Origin: an uncultured Planctomycetaceae bacterium
Lineage (GTDB): Bacteria; Planctomycetota; Planctomycetia; Pirellulales; Pirellulaceae
Length of the DNA: 40,795 nucleotides
NCBI GenBank assembly: GCA_903927685.1
Contig: CAIYOB010000460.1
Span: forward strand, 1-40,795
Reading direction: 5' to 3'
The position numbers and the translations under genes are program-made. The notes beneath the pieces are model-generated. The model did no database searches and had not been told where the DNA came from. It saw only the letters and a list, made by a program, of their open reading frames with translations. Shown in pieces: positions 1-8,889 of this stretch. The number at the start of each line of letters is the position of its first letter. The stretch's first letter is position 1.

Positions 1-37
1 GCGTTCGGCCAACTTTCTTCGTACCCTAAAGTTCACT

Positions 38-112
38 CGAAAACCCTCCGTGTCTGAGGTGATGGAGATTCCTTACACTCCATGTACCACCCAAGAAACC
101 CGAGGGTTTTCG
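38..112. repeat. Nested inverted repeat (hairpin)
   Basis: The arms CGAAAACCCTC (38-48) and GAGGGTTTTCG (102-112) are perfect reverse complements. Inside them ATGGAG (62-67) and CTCCAT (78-83) form a second stem. The rest of 1-290 shows no gene that I can support. The structure lies downstream of the minus-strand gene ending at 291, so it could act as a terminator or be part of a dispersed repeat. There is no clean T-run directly after the stem, so the role is open. Confidence 0.5.
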
Positions 113-290
113 TGTTTTCTGAAAAATTCTACCGCAAATTCCACGGAGCCTTCGCTTGTTTAAGGCCTAGTGGAGTAGCAAGCGCCCTCGGAGTATCCAC
201 ATTACTCAGCCACAAGCCCACAACGCTGTCGCCCAGCCCTTGACCGGCTGCCAGAATCAGTCGTTGCGCAGGGGATACCCAGACGGGTCG

Positions 291-2036
291 CTAGCACTCG
301 GCGGAGCCCCATTCCGGCAGCGCGACGGGGGCTAGAAGCTCACCGGAAGCCAACTCAGGCCGTAGCTGGACGGGCGGCCTTCCGACCTGTAGCACGGCCA
401 GGAAATGCAACGAGCGGTCGAACAGCAGGCTCGCCGGCCACGGATACAGGCTGAGACGCTCTTCCCAGCGCTCCACCCGTAGGCCGTGCTCCCAAAATGC
501 CCGCAGCCAATGTTTCCGTGTCCAGTACGTAAAGGGCAGCGGTACGCCATGCTGGAGGTTTCCCAGGCGGTCCATCATGCGGAGTGTGAGGTCAGCACAC
601 CTGCCGCACAGGAGGTGGTCCTTGATCACGACACCGAGCCTGGCCACGCGAGTCGCCTCGCGCAGGATCACGGTCGGATCCGCGGTATGATGCAGGACAT
701 CGATTAACATCGCGACGTCGAAGCTCCCGTCCGCGAACGGAAGGTGGCGGCCGTCGAATTCATCGCAGGCAATATGGCAGGGCAAGCGCCGTCTCAATTC
801 AACGCCCTGTAACTGCAGATCCAGCCGTTCGTCGCTGATCGCACGGGACAGCCGACCGTCACCGCAACCGATGTCCAAGACGCGGGCCCCGTAGGGAAGC
901 CACACGGCGAGGCGTTTCGAGAGCCGTCGGACGCGGCGGGAATGAACGAAAGACGTGTGCAACTTGTCCCAACACCGAGCGAGGCAGCCAGGACGGTCGG
1001 TCTCCGGCGCCAGCCGAGCACTCGCCGCCATGCGGTTGCCTGTTGATTTGCGAAGCTCGAAACGGCTTTCCTCGCCCCCTCTCTGGTGTTCAAGGCGGAA
1101 CGGGCTTCCGGCCGCTTTCCAACTCTTGACTGCCGACGGCTCAACGCGAGGTTTGCCACTCTGCCGCTGCCATGTCGAGTGCACGGAGGGATTTACTTCC
1201 ACCGCACGCCGTTCCAGCAAGTCCGTAAGCTGGTGCCGATCCCAGCGGCTCTTCAGAAGGAACCGAATGCTTCGCCAACCATCGCGAAAGGTGCGCAGGT
1301 GTGAACGTCCCGATTGGCGGCCATCTGGGTGCAAGGTAATCGGGACCTCGCAGATCCGCTGCTTCAGCAGCCTGGCTTTGATCACCATTTCGATTGCGAA
1401 TTCCATGCCCGGGCTATCCATCCCCCAGCCCTCGTAGCTGCATTTGGAGAACCCCCTTAAGCCGCAATAGATGTCGTGGACAGGGGCCGCGAACAGGCTC
1501 TGGGCGATCCGGGAGAGCAGGGGGTTGCCGATCCAGCGATGGAGCGCCGGCATGGCGCCGGGCAATACCCGCCCGCCGCCGCGCGAAAGCCGGCAGCCCA
1601 TGACCAGATCCTCGCCTTGACGCAACGCAGCAAGAAACCGCGGAATCTCTGCGAAATCGTAGCTGTCGTCGGCATCGCCCATGATGACGTATCGTCCTTG
1701 AGCAGCGGCAATCCCGCCCCTTAGAACGCAGCCGTATCCCCTCTCCCGTACGACGATGACACGCGAGCCGAGCTGCCGGGCGAGTTCCTGGGAGCCGTCC
1801 GTGCTGCCATTGTCTGCCACGATGATCTCCCCAGCGATGCGCCCCATCTCCAACGCCCGAAGAGCTTTCCGCAGGCAGGTGCCCAGCGTCTCGACCTCGT
1901 TCAGGCAAGGGATGACGACCGACAACTCGATGCCCGGGGCAGGTAGGGAGGGCGTCCCGGGGGACGCGGGGCTTGATGGAACGTCAACCCATGTGACGGG
2001 TGCTTCCCAGATGACGGGTGTTGTGTCAGTAGGCAT
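291..2036 (-). CDS. Glycosyltransferase family 2 / class I methyltransferase fusion
   Basis: This is a 581-residue protein with two catalytic modules. Residues about 35-260 are a GT-A glycosyltransferase of family 2, of the dolichyl-phosphate-sugar/undecaprenyl-phosphate-sugar synthase type: it opens with LSVVIPCLNE, has VADNGSTDGS, and carries a metal/nucleotide-binding acidic motif GDADDSYD. Residues about 375-520 are a SAM-dependent methyltransferase with motif I VLDIGCGDG and a later LIDVLHH segment. A basic, low-complexity linker of roughly 100 residues joins them. The usual C-terminal membrane helices of polyprenyl-phosphate glycosyltransferases are absent. The ATG at 2036 has a GGAG about 11 nt upstream. 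It is the last gene of a three-gene minus-strand cluster with a GT-C-like membrane protein and another methyltransferase, which suggests glycolipid or glycan assembly. The exact sugar and acceptor cannot be read from sequence. Confidence 0.85.
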   Translation of the reverse strand: MPTDTTPVIWEAPVTWVDVPSSPASPGTPSLPAPGIELSVVIPCLNEVETLGTCLRKALRALEMGRIAGEIIVADNGSTDGSQELARQLGSRVIVVRERGYGCVLRGGIAAAQGRYVIMGDADDSYDFAEIPRFLAALRQGEDLVMGCRLSRGGGRVLPGAMPALHRWIGNPLLSRIAQSLFAAPVHDIYCGLRGFSKCSYEGWGMDSPGMEFAIEMVIKARLLKQRICEVPITLHPDGRQSGRSHLRTFRDGWRSIRFLLKSRWDRHQLTDLLERRAVEVNPSVHSTWQRQSGKPRVEPSAVKSWKAAGSPFRLEHQRGGEESRFELRKSTGNRMAASARLAPETDRPGCLARCWDKLHTSFVHSRRVRRLSKRLAVWLPYGARVLDIGCGDGRLSRAISDERLDLQLQGVELRRRLPCHIACDEFDGRHLPFADGSFDVAMLIDVLHHTADPTVILREATRVARLGVVIKDHLLCGRCADLTLRMMDRLGNLQHGVPLPFTYWTRKHWLRAFWEHGLRVERWEERLSLYPWPASLLFDRSLHFLAVLQVGRPPVQLRPELASGELLAPVALPEWGSAEC

Positions 2037-2083
2037 GGCTTGGGCGTCTCCAACAGATTACTCTTGCGGCGTCCATCTCTAGG

Positions 2084-3907
2084 TTAGTCCCTGCTAGATG
2101 CTCTCTTCGCCTGCCGTTGAAGAGAAGCGTCGGTTCTCTGGGGACTCGTGGCGCAATACGCGGAATGCTCTAGTTCATGCATGCAGCCCGCACCATCGGC
2201 TGCTCCTCGGCGAGTTGTGCGATTTCCCTCACGCGGTGCCACATGGGCCGATTCCGGCCGCGCGACGCTTGGGTAAGGCCTTATTCGTGGCGGCGTCTCA
2301 TCAGCCTCCAGCAACCAGATGCGGCGATCGCCAAAGTACTCCCGCAGGCGACGATCGGCATCTCCTCCGAAGCTGCGGCCCCAGACCACTCTTGCGGCAT
2401 CAATGTCAGCGTCGTTGTAGACCCACTCGCACCGGACATCGTGGTCTGGGTGGTAGCGGACTAAGACCAAATGCTGCCCAGATGTGCGGCCCAAATCGTC
2501 GAGAATGCGTGCCCTCGTAAGAGCAAACTCCGAAGCGGGACCGGCAAGATAGACACTGACGAACAGAATGAAGGCAGGAACGTGAGACAAGACCAGCCCC
2601 CTCGCCACCGTCGACCGCCGAGCGGGTCGTCGCCAAGTCAAGACGCGCAGCCGCCGGATGCCCAACACGACCGCTAGAACCAGCGGCGCCACCGTTGGAG
2701 CGAGATAATTGGTGTTGCTCCAAGTCGTTCCCGCCACGGCCAGCAGCGACATCAGGACCATCGCGATTGGAAGCCGCCACCGCCGCCTGACGAGTAGATC
2801 ACTTGCGAAGATCAGCGCGAGCGTCCACGATATGCCCAAGAGATAGTGCCAAGCAATCAGCAGGAAGTGCAGCTTGCTTTTCAAGTATCCCGAAGGGGTC
2901 CGTTGCCGCGCAAATGCCGCGCGTTCAAAAGTCGAGCAGAAATGTCGCATGATGTTGTTTCGGTGTGCGACCGCTGGCCGGGGCTGCTGCCACAGAAACA
3001 ACGGCGTCTGGCTGTACATCCTCTCGTAGGCCATGTACGGCAGGGTGCCTGCCTGCCCCGTAATACGCGCGTTGTAGTAGGCCATCCCAAACGAGGTAAT
3101 CCCCAAGGTCAAGCCCAGCGCCGAAGCCATGCGGAATGTGGCTGCCCACGGCGGACGACGCGGTCCGAAGTACCGAGACAAGATGGCTCCGGCCACTGGC
3201 AGACTAACTGCCAGTCCTTCGTAAGGGCGGCTGTTGGCGAGGATCATCAGGCCGATTCCCAGCCAACAGGCGTCACGGAAATGTCCGTGTCGTACTAGCC
3301 GCGGATAGGCGCCCATGAGCAACGCGCCACCGATAAACGCGACGTTCCCTCCCCAGTATGTCTGCCCCCACAGGACGTGCAGATTCCCGTGTAGGGCCAC
3401 GAGCAAACCACCTAGCAGCGACCATCTCGATGGCATCCACCCGCGCAGCGCCCAGGTCACCGCGGCCGCGGCGAGCCCCATGCCCAACCAAAGGGCTACC
3501 GTGGGCGATCCCGCCACAACCTTGCCGAGCGCCAGGAGTGCCCCTTGAGCTGGTGGGTATTTCGATGCGTAGCTCGGTTGCTGCAGGACGTGAAACGTCT
3601 CGAAATACGGCCACATCGGGTGGGGCGGATTGGTGAGCCTGCCGCTGGCGAAGGTGTCGGCGGCCAGAAGATAGCTGAATTCGTCGTGCACTTGCGGCAC
3701 CGGCAGGCGGAGGAAGGAGATGCCGCTGGCCAACAAGGAGGCCAGAATGCCAACCGAGACGGGCAGCGTCCAGGGTGCAGACCTACTGCGTGTGACCCTC
3801 CGGACTAGTGTCATTAGCCTCCTCGGCAGGATCGCGGCGACAGCGAGCCCGAACGCGAAGCACATGACAAATAGCGCCGCGTGCTGCAGCAATAGTAACG
3901 CCATCAT
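2084..3907 (-). CDS. Polytopic membrane protein, GT-C glycosyltransferase-like
   Basis: The protein has about 607 residues and many hydrophobic segments, roughly ten or more likely transmembrane helices. After the early helices comes the loop motif VHDEFSYLLAADTF. An Asp-Glu pair in the first extracytoplasmic loop is typical of GT-C enzymes of the PMT/ArnT (GT39/GT83) kind, which use polyprenyl-phosphate sugars. A hydrophilic C-terminal domain of about 150 residues follows the last helix. I chose the ATG at 3907 because it overlaps the TGA of the upstream methyltransferase as ATGA, a translational-coupling arrangement; an in-frame extension to 3970 also exists. The gene downstream encodes a family 2 glycosyltransferase that could supply the lipid-linked sugar donor. 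GT-C assignment is inferred from topology and the DE motif and is not certain. Confidence 0.7.
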   Translation of the reverse strand: MMALLLLQHAALFVMCFAFGLAVAAILPRRLMTLVRRVTRSRSAPWTLPVSVGILASLLASGISFLRLPVPQVHDEFSYLLAADTFASGRLTNPPHPMWPYFETFHVLQQPSYASKYPPAQGALLALGKVVAGSPTVALWLGMGLAAAAVTWALRGWMPSRWSLLGGLLVALHGNLHVLWGQTYWGGNVAFIGGALLMGAYPRLVRHGHFRDACWLGIGLMILANSRPYEGLAVSLPVAGAILSRYFGPRRPPWAATFRMASALGLTLGITSFGMAYYNARITGQAGTLPYMAYERMYSQTPLFLWQQPRPAVAHRNNIMRHFCSTFERAAFARQRTPSGYLKSKLHFLLIAWHYLLGISWTLALIFASDLLVRRRWRLPIAMVLMSLLAVAGTTWSNTNYLAPTVAPLVLAVVLGIRRLRVLTWRRPARRSTVARGLVLSHVPAFILFVSVYLAGPASEFALTRARILDDLGRTSGQHLVLVRYHPDHDVRCEWVYNDADIDAARVVWGRSFGGDADRRLREYFGDRRIWLLEADETPPRIRPYPSVARPESAHVAPREGNRTTRRGAADGAGCMHELEHSAYCATSPQRTDASLQRQAKRASSRD

Positions 3908-4764
3908 CTGCCTGTCGGACCTTCCGGGAAATCCATCGCGAGTGCCTTCACCGTCGCGGGACAGCCGCATTCAAGGAGCCGTTTCCGGCCCAAGAACAGC
4001 AGCTTGCCCCACGCCACTTGCGCCCGCACGGTGGAGAAATGCCGGGAGACCAAGCTCAGAATCCGCTCCGGTTGGTCCAGCCAACGCTGGTACGTCCCCG
4101 CCTCGCGCCGGATCATTGTCTCGAGAGCACTCAATTTTCCCCATGCTCGGCAAGCCAATGGCTGTGCGGCGAGCGCGTGCACCAGCGTCAAGAACGGCGT
4201 CCTCCAGGGCTCGACAAATGCCAGCAAACCATCCGCGACAAGCACTCGCCGGGCCTCGGACAGGACTCGATCCAAGTCTTCCGGCAAGCGGCTCAGATGA
4301 TGCAATCCACCGTGCACGGTGACGATGTCCCGGGACGCGGCAGGAAACGGCAAAGCGCGGCAGTCGGCCAGATAGCAGGTGGCACTACCCCGGTACTCGC
4401 GAAGCAAGGATTCGGACAAGTCGACGCCTTCCAGACGTTGGAAGCCCAGTCGCTCGCAGGCTACCAAACCGTTTCCTCGGCCGCAAAACAGCTCGACAAT
4501 ACGAGCCGATCGCGGCCAGTCGCGGGCTCCCAGCCAGCGCAGACGCTGGCGGAACTTGCGAACCTCCGCTTCCGGACTTTCGAACCGTCGATAGGCGGCC
4601 TCCCAGACGGGATCGCAGCAGAGTTCCGGCCGGGCGACGCGGACGAACTTGCCTGGCTCAGGCACTTCGCCGGCTGCTTCCCAGTCGTTCAACGCTGCCG
4701 TACATTCCAAGACTGCCACCGGATCCTCCTCCGCTGCTTCGGACCGCAACCCCTGCGTCCTCAC
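3904..4764 (-). CDS. Class I SAM-dependent methyltransferase
   Basis: A 286-residue methyltransferase of the Methyltransf_11 type. Motif I is IVELFCGRGNG (about residues 88-98), followed by the acidic LEGVDLSES strand end, then YLADCRALPFP and VTVHGGLHHLS, the equivalents of motifs II and III. The C-terminal half contains a hydrophobic stretch and a basic tail. The substrate is unknown. The start is GTG at 4764 with no convincing ribosome-binding site, so a start further in is possible. Its stop overlaps the ATG of the downstream membrane protein by four bases, so the two are probably co-translated. The context suggests methylation of a sugar or lipid intermediate, which is inference only. 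Confidence 0.8.
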   Translation of the reverse strand: MRTQGLRSEAAEEDPVAVLECTAALNDWEAAGEVPEPGKFVRVARPELCCDPVWEAAYRRFESPEAEVRKFRQRLRWLGARDWPRSARIVELFCGRGNGLVACERLGFQRLEGVDLSESLLREYRGSATCYLADCRALPFPAASRDIVTVHGGLHHLSRLPEDLDRVLSEARRVLVADGLLAFVEPWRTPFLTLVHALAAQPLACRAWGKLSALETMIRREAGTYQRWLDQPERILSLVSRHFSTVRAQVAWGKLLFLGRKRLLECGCPATVKALAMDFPEGPTGR

Positions 4765-4892
4765 GGAAAAGGTACATCCGGCGAAGTCGTTGTCACTCGC
4801 AAAGCGTTTCTCAGCGCGGACGCAGACTCGGCATCACTCGTTACATCCGGCACGGGCGGAGCAATGCCACCCCACTCGCCCGACGGCGCACT

Positions 4893-6797
4893 TCACCGGG
4901 CGCGATTCAAACCGGCAGCGATTCGCCGAGGAAGGTCCAGCGACTCGATTTGCTCCAGCGATTGCGGCAGCGCTAAGGACCAATTGGGCCACTGGACCAC
5001 CGTGCCCGGCATGTTGGGACGCTCTTCCACCGCCAGGGCGTCGTCCAGACTGGCCGCGAGCACCGCCGACGGTGCTTGACCCAACGCTCGGTAGGCGCCG
5101 GCCACGACTTCCGTCGGCGGGGCGACGCCGCTGACGGCCGTCGCCGCAACCAATCGGTCGCGGATCTGTTGAAAGCCCTCCACATTGGGCTGCAGGCCGA
5201 TCCGCTCTTGAGCCGCGAAGTCCGCACCAGTCCAGAGTCCGGCAATCGTCGGCAAATCGTGCGTCGAGACGGCGGCGAGCGCGAGTTCCGGAAACTCGCT
5301 GGGCGGTTGATCCTCGAACCACAGCAGTTTGTAGGACAACATGCGGTTCTCCGCCAGTTGACGGCGGACGTGCTTTTCGACCGTTCCCAAATCTTCGCCC
5401 GCAATCCACGCTCGGGCTCGATGACTCTCGACGGCGATGATCGCCAACATCTCGTCGCACGGATAGCGCACGTAGGCTCCCCGCTTTGGCCCCAGCCCCT
5501 CGGGAATCCAGTACAACCGGAACAAGCCCATCACGTGATCGATTCGCAGGCCGCCGGCGTGCCGGAGCGACGAGCGGATCGTCTCGATGAACGGCGCGTA
5601 TCGGGCGGCACGCAGCCGATGCGGAATGAACGGCGGCAGGCCCCAATCCTGCCCCTCCATGTTGAACTGGTCCGGCGGCGCGCCCACCGTAGCGCCTGTG
5701 GCCAGCACATCCTGCCACTGCCACGCGTCTGCGCCGCCCGGGGAAACGCCGATGGGCAGGTCGATCACCAACGGCAGGACGGCCGCCGCGCCGGCCAGTT
5801 GCCGTTCCAGGTGCCATTGAAGCCACTGGTGAAAGCGCAGTCTCTGAAAAGCCTCCTGGACATACCGTCGCACCGCCGGCGCATCCGGCCGCCGGTACTC
5901 GGCTGGCCACGTGCGCCAGTCGCCTCCGAAACGCTCGGCCAACACGCAGAACGAGGCGAAACCATGCAACGACTCGCCCATCGCCTGACAGTACCGCTCA
6001 AAACTTGAATCCGCTTCGCTCCGACTCCAAATCTTCTCCAGGGCGGCCATTTTGAGCCGGAAGACTTGGTCCCGGTCGATCCGGCGCGTCGCGTTCAGGG
6101 CCTGCGCCGTGACGGCGAGTTGAGACACGTCGCCCGCCGCCTCGGCCGCGCCGGGAATCTCCTCCACGCGCAGATACAACGGGTTCCGAAACCGCCGGCT
6201 GCTGGGGTAGTAGGGACTGGCCTGCTGAGGCAACTCGGGCGCGACGGCGCACAGCGGATTCAAGAGCAGGACGTCGGCGCCCACTTGCCGCGACCACGCC
6301 GCCAGTTGTCGCAAGTCGCCCAGATCGCCAAATCCCCAACTGGCCGCAGACCGCGTTGCATACAGTTGAACGGCCCACCCCCAAGCCTTCGCGTCGGCCG
6401 GCAGCCAACAACTGGCAGGGCGCTGAATGATCCAGGTCTGCTCGCCGCTATCCAGAGCCTGCAACTGGTGATACCCAAGTGGCAGGTCGGGCGGAGTCTG
6501 GCCGTCGACTCGAAACCGCGTCCCGTCCTCGAGAGTCAACTCGCCTGGCTGGACCAGCCCCAGCGTCTGCCCCAGGCTCAAGACTCGCACCCGGGGATCG
6601 GTCAAGGGGGGCCGAGCGTCGGGATCGAATCCCATCGCCCGCAGCAGGGCGGCACGCGTCTGGGGGCTGGTGTGCCGCCATTGCTCGGAGGTGTCCTTAT
6701 ACGACGGCAGGATCCCGCCATACTCCTCTGCCCCAAGCTCGTCAGGATCTTCCAGGGATTCGTTGGCACGAACGTCGACTCGATTCGCTGACTTCAC
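4893..6797 (-). CDS. malQ: 4-alpha-glucanotransferase (amylomaltase, GH77)
   Basis: A 634-residue GH77 enzyme that transfers alpha-1,4-glucan segments between maltooligosaccharides. It is a cytosolic enzyme of glycogen/maltodextrin metabolism. The catalytic signatures are readable: GGLRIDHVMG with the nucleophile Asp near residue 420, AGEDLGTV with the acid/base Glu near 468, and STHDLPT with the third Asp near 513. The N-terminal WGWAVQLYATRSAASWGFGD and the loop SPYYPSSRRFRNPLYL are also typical of MalQ. The start is GTG at 6797, preceded by GGAGG at a 6-nt spacing. It stands alone, 128 bp upstream of the methyltransferase gene on the same strand. A glycogen-synthase-like gene and a phosphohexomutase lie 4-9 kb away and fit the same pathway. 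Confidence 0.95.
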   Translation of the reverse strand: MKSANRVDVRANESLEDPDELGAEEYGGILPSYKDTSEQWRHTSPQTRAALLRAMGFDPDARPPLTDPRVRVLSLGQTLGLVQPGELTLEDGTRFRVDGQTPPDLPLGYHQLQALDSGEQTWIIQRPASCWLPADAKAWGWAVQLYATRSAASWGFGDLGDLRQLAAWSRQVGADVLLLNPLCAVAPELPQQASPYYPSSRRFRNPLYLRVEEIPGAAEAAGDVSQLAVTAQALNATRRIDRDQVFRLKMAALEKIWSRSEADSSFERYCQAMGESLHGFASFCVLAERFGGDWRTWPAEYRRPDAPAVRRYVQEAFQRLRFHQWLQWHLERQLAGAAAVLPLVIDLPIGVSPGGADAWQWQDVLATGATVGAPPDQFNMEGQDWGLPPFIPHRLRAARYAPFIETIRSSLRHAGGLRIDHVMGLFRLYWIPEGLGPKRGAYVRYPCDEMLAIIAVESHRARAWIAGEDLGTVEKHVRRQLAENRMLSYKLLWFEDQPPSEFPELALAAVSTHDLPTIAGLWTGADFAAQERIGLQPNVEGFQQIRDRLVAATAVSGVAPPTEVVAGAYRALGQAPSAVLAASLDDALAVEERPNMPGTVVQWPNWSLALPQSLEQIESLDLPRRIAAGLNRAR

Positions 6798-7506
6798 CGC
6801 CTGCCTCCGTGGTTTGTGGGGATTACCGCCCCGCCGTCGATCGGACGCATCCGCGTCACCGAAGTCATTGTAAAGCGGTTCCGTCCGCTCTCCAACATGC
6901 CAGGTGGGGCTTGGCCGCAGGGAAACTAGCGAACTTCAGCGTACGCGCCAGCAACTTGGAAACGTTTCTTAAAGTAAACCGCCCCTTCGATTCGAAACTT
7001 ACAATCGGAAGGTTTGTTCCGAAACGTACATTGCGACCAGCCGGTACGCTTCCCAAGCCGAACGAGCCGAGCAGGGGGGTCCTGCCTATGGCTTCGGGTT
7101 TGCCTTCGCGGAGTTTGAGGGACGATTGGGTCTCGCAGATTCTTCGCAGGACGACTCTCTGCAACGGCACCACCACGCCAAGCGATAGAGCCAATTGGTT
7201 CTAGTATGCCTTTGGTGGCGGGCGGAACGAGCTTCTCCATTTTGTGGATTTTAACCAATTTTAAGAACTCAAGCTGTCGATGATTCTTTTGGCGGAGATC
7301 AGAAGGAGCTGAGTCAAAGCCGCGCAGAAGCGTAACGAGCGTCAAACCCCGACCCAGATGCCTGCAGCAGATTCGGTCGCCCCACCGGCCGAACCAACGC
7401 CACGGAAGAGGCGTTTCCTGCAGACAGGGGGACAAGACCCCGCGTGCAGCCTTTCGGTTGGGACGCGGAAGAGGACGAGTCAAGAGAGAGTTATGGAGAA
7501 CCTGCG
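6798..7506. other. Long intergenic region between divergent genes
   Basis: About 700 bp separate the malQ start (minus) from the HTH-receiver gene start (plus). Short open frames on both strands have no recognisable domain, and their composition does not suggest coding. An AT-rich patch lies near 7240-7275. The region should hold the promoters of both flanking genes, but I cannot place a convincing -35/-10 pair or a riboswitch. Confidence 0.5.
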
Positions 7507-8079
7507 ATGAAGGTGTTCACAACTGGACAGGTCGCGAAGATCTGCAAAGTGGCCCCGCGCACGGTCAGCAAGTGGTTCGACTCCGGCCGGCTGAAGGGCT
7601 ACCGGATCCCCGGATCCCAAGACCGACGCATCCCCAGGGAATACCTGATCAGATTTCTGAAAGAGCACGGGATGCCCCTGGGCGACCTCGAAGACGAGGC
7701 CATGGCCAAGGTGCTGATCGTGGCTCAAGATCAGGTGCTGATCGAGAACATGAAACGCGAACTACCCCCTGAACGGGCCTTTAAGGTCGCTGTCGCCGCC
7801 AGCGGCTTCGAGGCGGGAATTCAGGCGGAGAGCTTCCACCCGGACTGCATTTGCGTGGATTTCTCGATCGGCAAAGTCGAGGCTTTGCAGATTTGTCAGA
7901 ACCTGCGGAAAAATGTCGATTTCTCGGAGACGATCCTGATCGCGTTGCTGCCGGATGACGGCCAGCCGATGAGCTTTGATCGTTCCAGCATCAATGAAAC
8001 ATTCAAGAAGCCGTTCGATGCGCGACTCCTCGCGGAACGCCTGCGAACGCTGATCGGGGCCAAGAAGGAACTGGTCTGA
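7507..8079 (+). CDS. Excisionase-type HTH protein with degenerate receiver domain
   Basis: The protein has 190 residues. Residues about 3-60 form a helix-turn-helix of the excisionase/MerR family (FTTGQVAKICKVAPRTVSKW, then a wing with SQDRRIPREYLIRFL). Residues about 68-185 resemble a CheY-like receiver: VLIVAQDQVL, CVDFSIGKVEA with the likely phosphoacceptor-position Asp, and FKKPFD with the conserved Lys-Pro. The N-terminal acidic pair of receivers is replaced by Ala-Gln and the conserved Thr/Ser region reads ALLPDD, so phosphorylation may be lost or altered. The ATG at 7507 is supported by GGAG about 8 nt upstream; an upstream in-frame GTG is less likely. No partner kinase is adjacent. 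The likely role is transcriptional regulation with an unknown input. Confidence 0.8.
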   Translation: MKVFTTGQVAKICKVAPRTVSKWFDSGRLKGYRIPGSQDRRIPREYLIRFLKEHGMPLGDLEDEAMAKVLIVAQDQVLIENMKRELPPERAFKVAVAASGFEAGIQAESFHPDCICVDFSIGKVEALQICQNLRKNVDFSETILIALLPDDGQPMSFDRSSINETFKKPFDARLLAERLRTLIGAKKELV

Positions 8080-8205
8080 CCCACTGGTTCTCTCTCGTCC
8101 CCGCACTTGACCTGACCTCGCCGCACTCGCTAATCCGTCGTGAACTGACCCGCACGATGGTTTGAATACAGATGATGGGGTGGTCGAACGAATCGACCCG
8201 CGGAG

Positions 8206-8230
8206 ATACCGGGGTTCCCGGCCCCGGTAT
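8206..8230. repeat. Perfect hairpin between regulator gene and moaC
   Basis: ATACCGGGG (8206-8214) and CCCCGGTAT (8222-8230) form a 9-bp GC-rich stem with a 7-nt loop. It lies directly upstream of the terminator hairpin at 8249-8275. It could stabilise the transcript end or form a tandem terminator; no T-run follows it. Confidence 0.5.
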
Positions 8231-8248
8231 CCCTTCCCCGTCTTCGCG

Positions 8249-8275
8249 AAAACGCCCACTTGGTGGGCGTTTTTT
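8249..8275 (+). terminator. Rho-independent terminator after the HTH-receiver gene
   Basis: AAAACGCCCAC pairs with GTGGGCGTTTT around a TTG loop and is followed by an uninterrupted T-run. This is a canonical intrinsic terminator. The A-rich 5' arm means that it could also work on the opposite strand. It lies 35 bp before the moaC start, so moaC probably has its own short promoter region or depends on read-through. Confidence 0.85.
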
Positions 8276-8309
8276 GTTGCGCCCACAGCGTTCCCACGGT
8301 TGATGCAGG

Positions 8310-8804
8310 ATGTCTTCGTCTCTTTCGCATTTTGATGCCGACGGCGCGAGCCGCATGGTGGACGTCAGCGACAAGCCGATCACGAATCGGTTGGCGCAGG
8401 CCAGCGGGCTCGTTCGCATGCTGCCGGGTACGGCCAAACTGATTCAGGATCGAAATGTCGCCAAAGGCGACGTTTTGGAGGTCGCCCGGCTTGCCGGCAT
8501 CATGGCGGCCAAGCGAACTGCCGATCTGATTCCCTTGTGCCATCCGTTGGCTCTAGAGTCCATCGAGATCTCGTTCGCCTTCGCGGATAGCGGCCTCTTG
8601 GAAATCGTCGCCACCGTGCGGATTACGGGCAAGACCGGTGTCGAAATGGAGGCCCTGGTCGCCGCCTCGACCGCCGCCCTGACCGTGTACGACATGTGCA
8701 AGTCGGTGGACCGGGAAATGACGATCGAGCGGATTCGCCTGGAGCAGAAATCCGGCGGGCGGAGCGGCACGTATCACCGACAGGACAAGCAATCCACGCC
8801 ATAG
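8310..8804 (+). CDS. moaC: Cyclic pyranopterin monophosphate synthase MoaC
   Basis: A 164-residue protein of the usual MoaC length. It converts the 3',8-cyclo-GTP product of MoaA to cyclic pyranopterin monophosphate in molybdenum-cofactor biosynthesis in the cytosol. Family motifs are all present: [14 protein letters not shown] near the N-terminus, [36 protein letters not shown] and [11 protein letters not shown] with the conserved Lys and Asp. The last motif is followed by the short [12 protein letters not shown] segment ending the fold. The ATG at 8310 begins a conserved-length protein. No other molybdopterin gene is nearby, so the gene is isolated from its pathway partners in this window. 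Confidence 0.97.
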   Translation: MSSSLSHFDADGASRMVDVSDKPITNRLAQASGLVRMLPGTAKLIQDRNVAKGDVLEVARLAGIMAAKRTADLIPLCHPLALESIEISFAFADSGLLEIVATVRITGKTGVEMEALVAASTAALTVYDMCKSVDREMTIERIRLEQKSGGRSGTYHRQDKQSTP

Positions 8805-8889
8805 GCAACGCTTGCATCCGCCAGGCAGTCGCTCCATTTGCAGGCCGCGAGGCGGACAGCGCAACGGGTCATCGCATCGTCTCCAGCGA

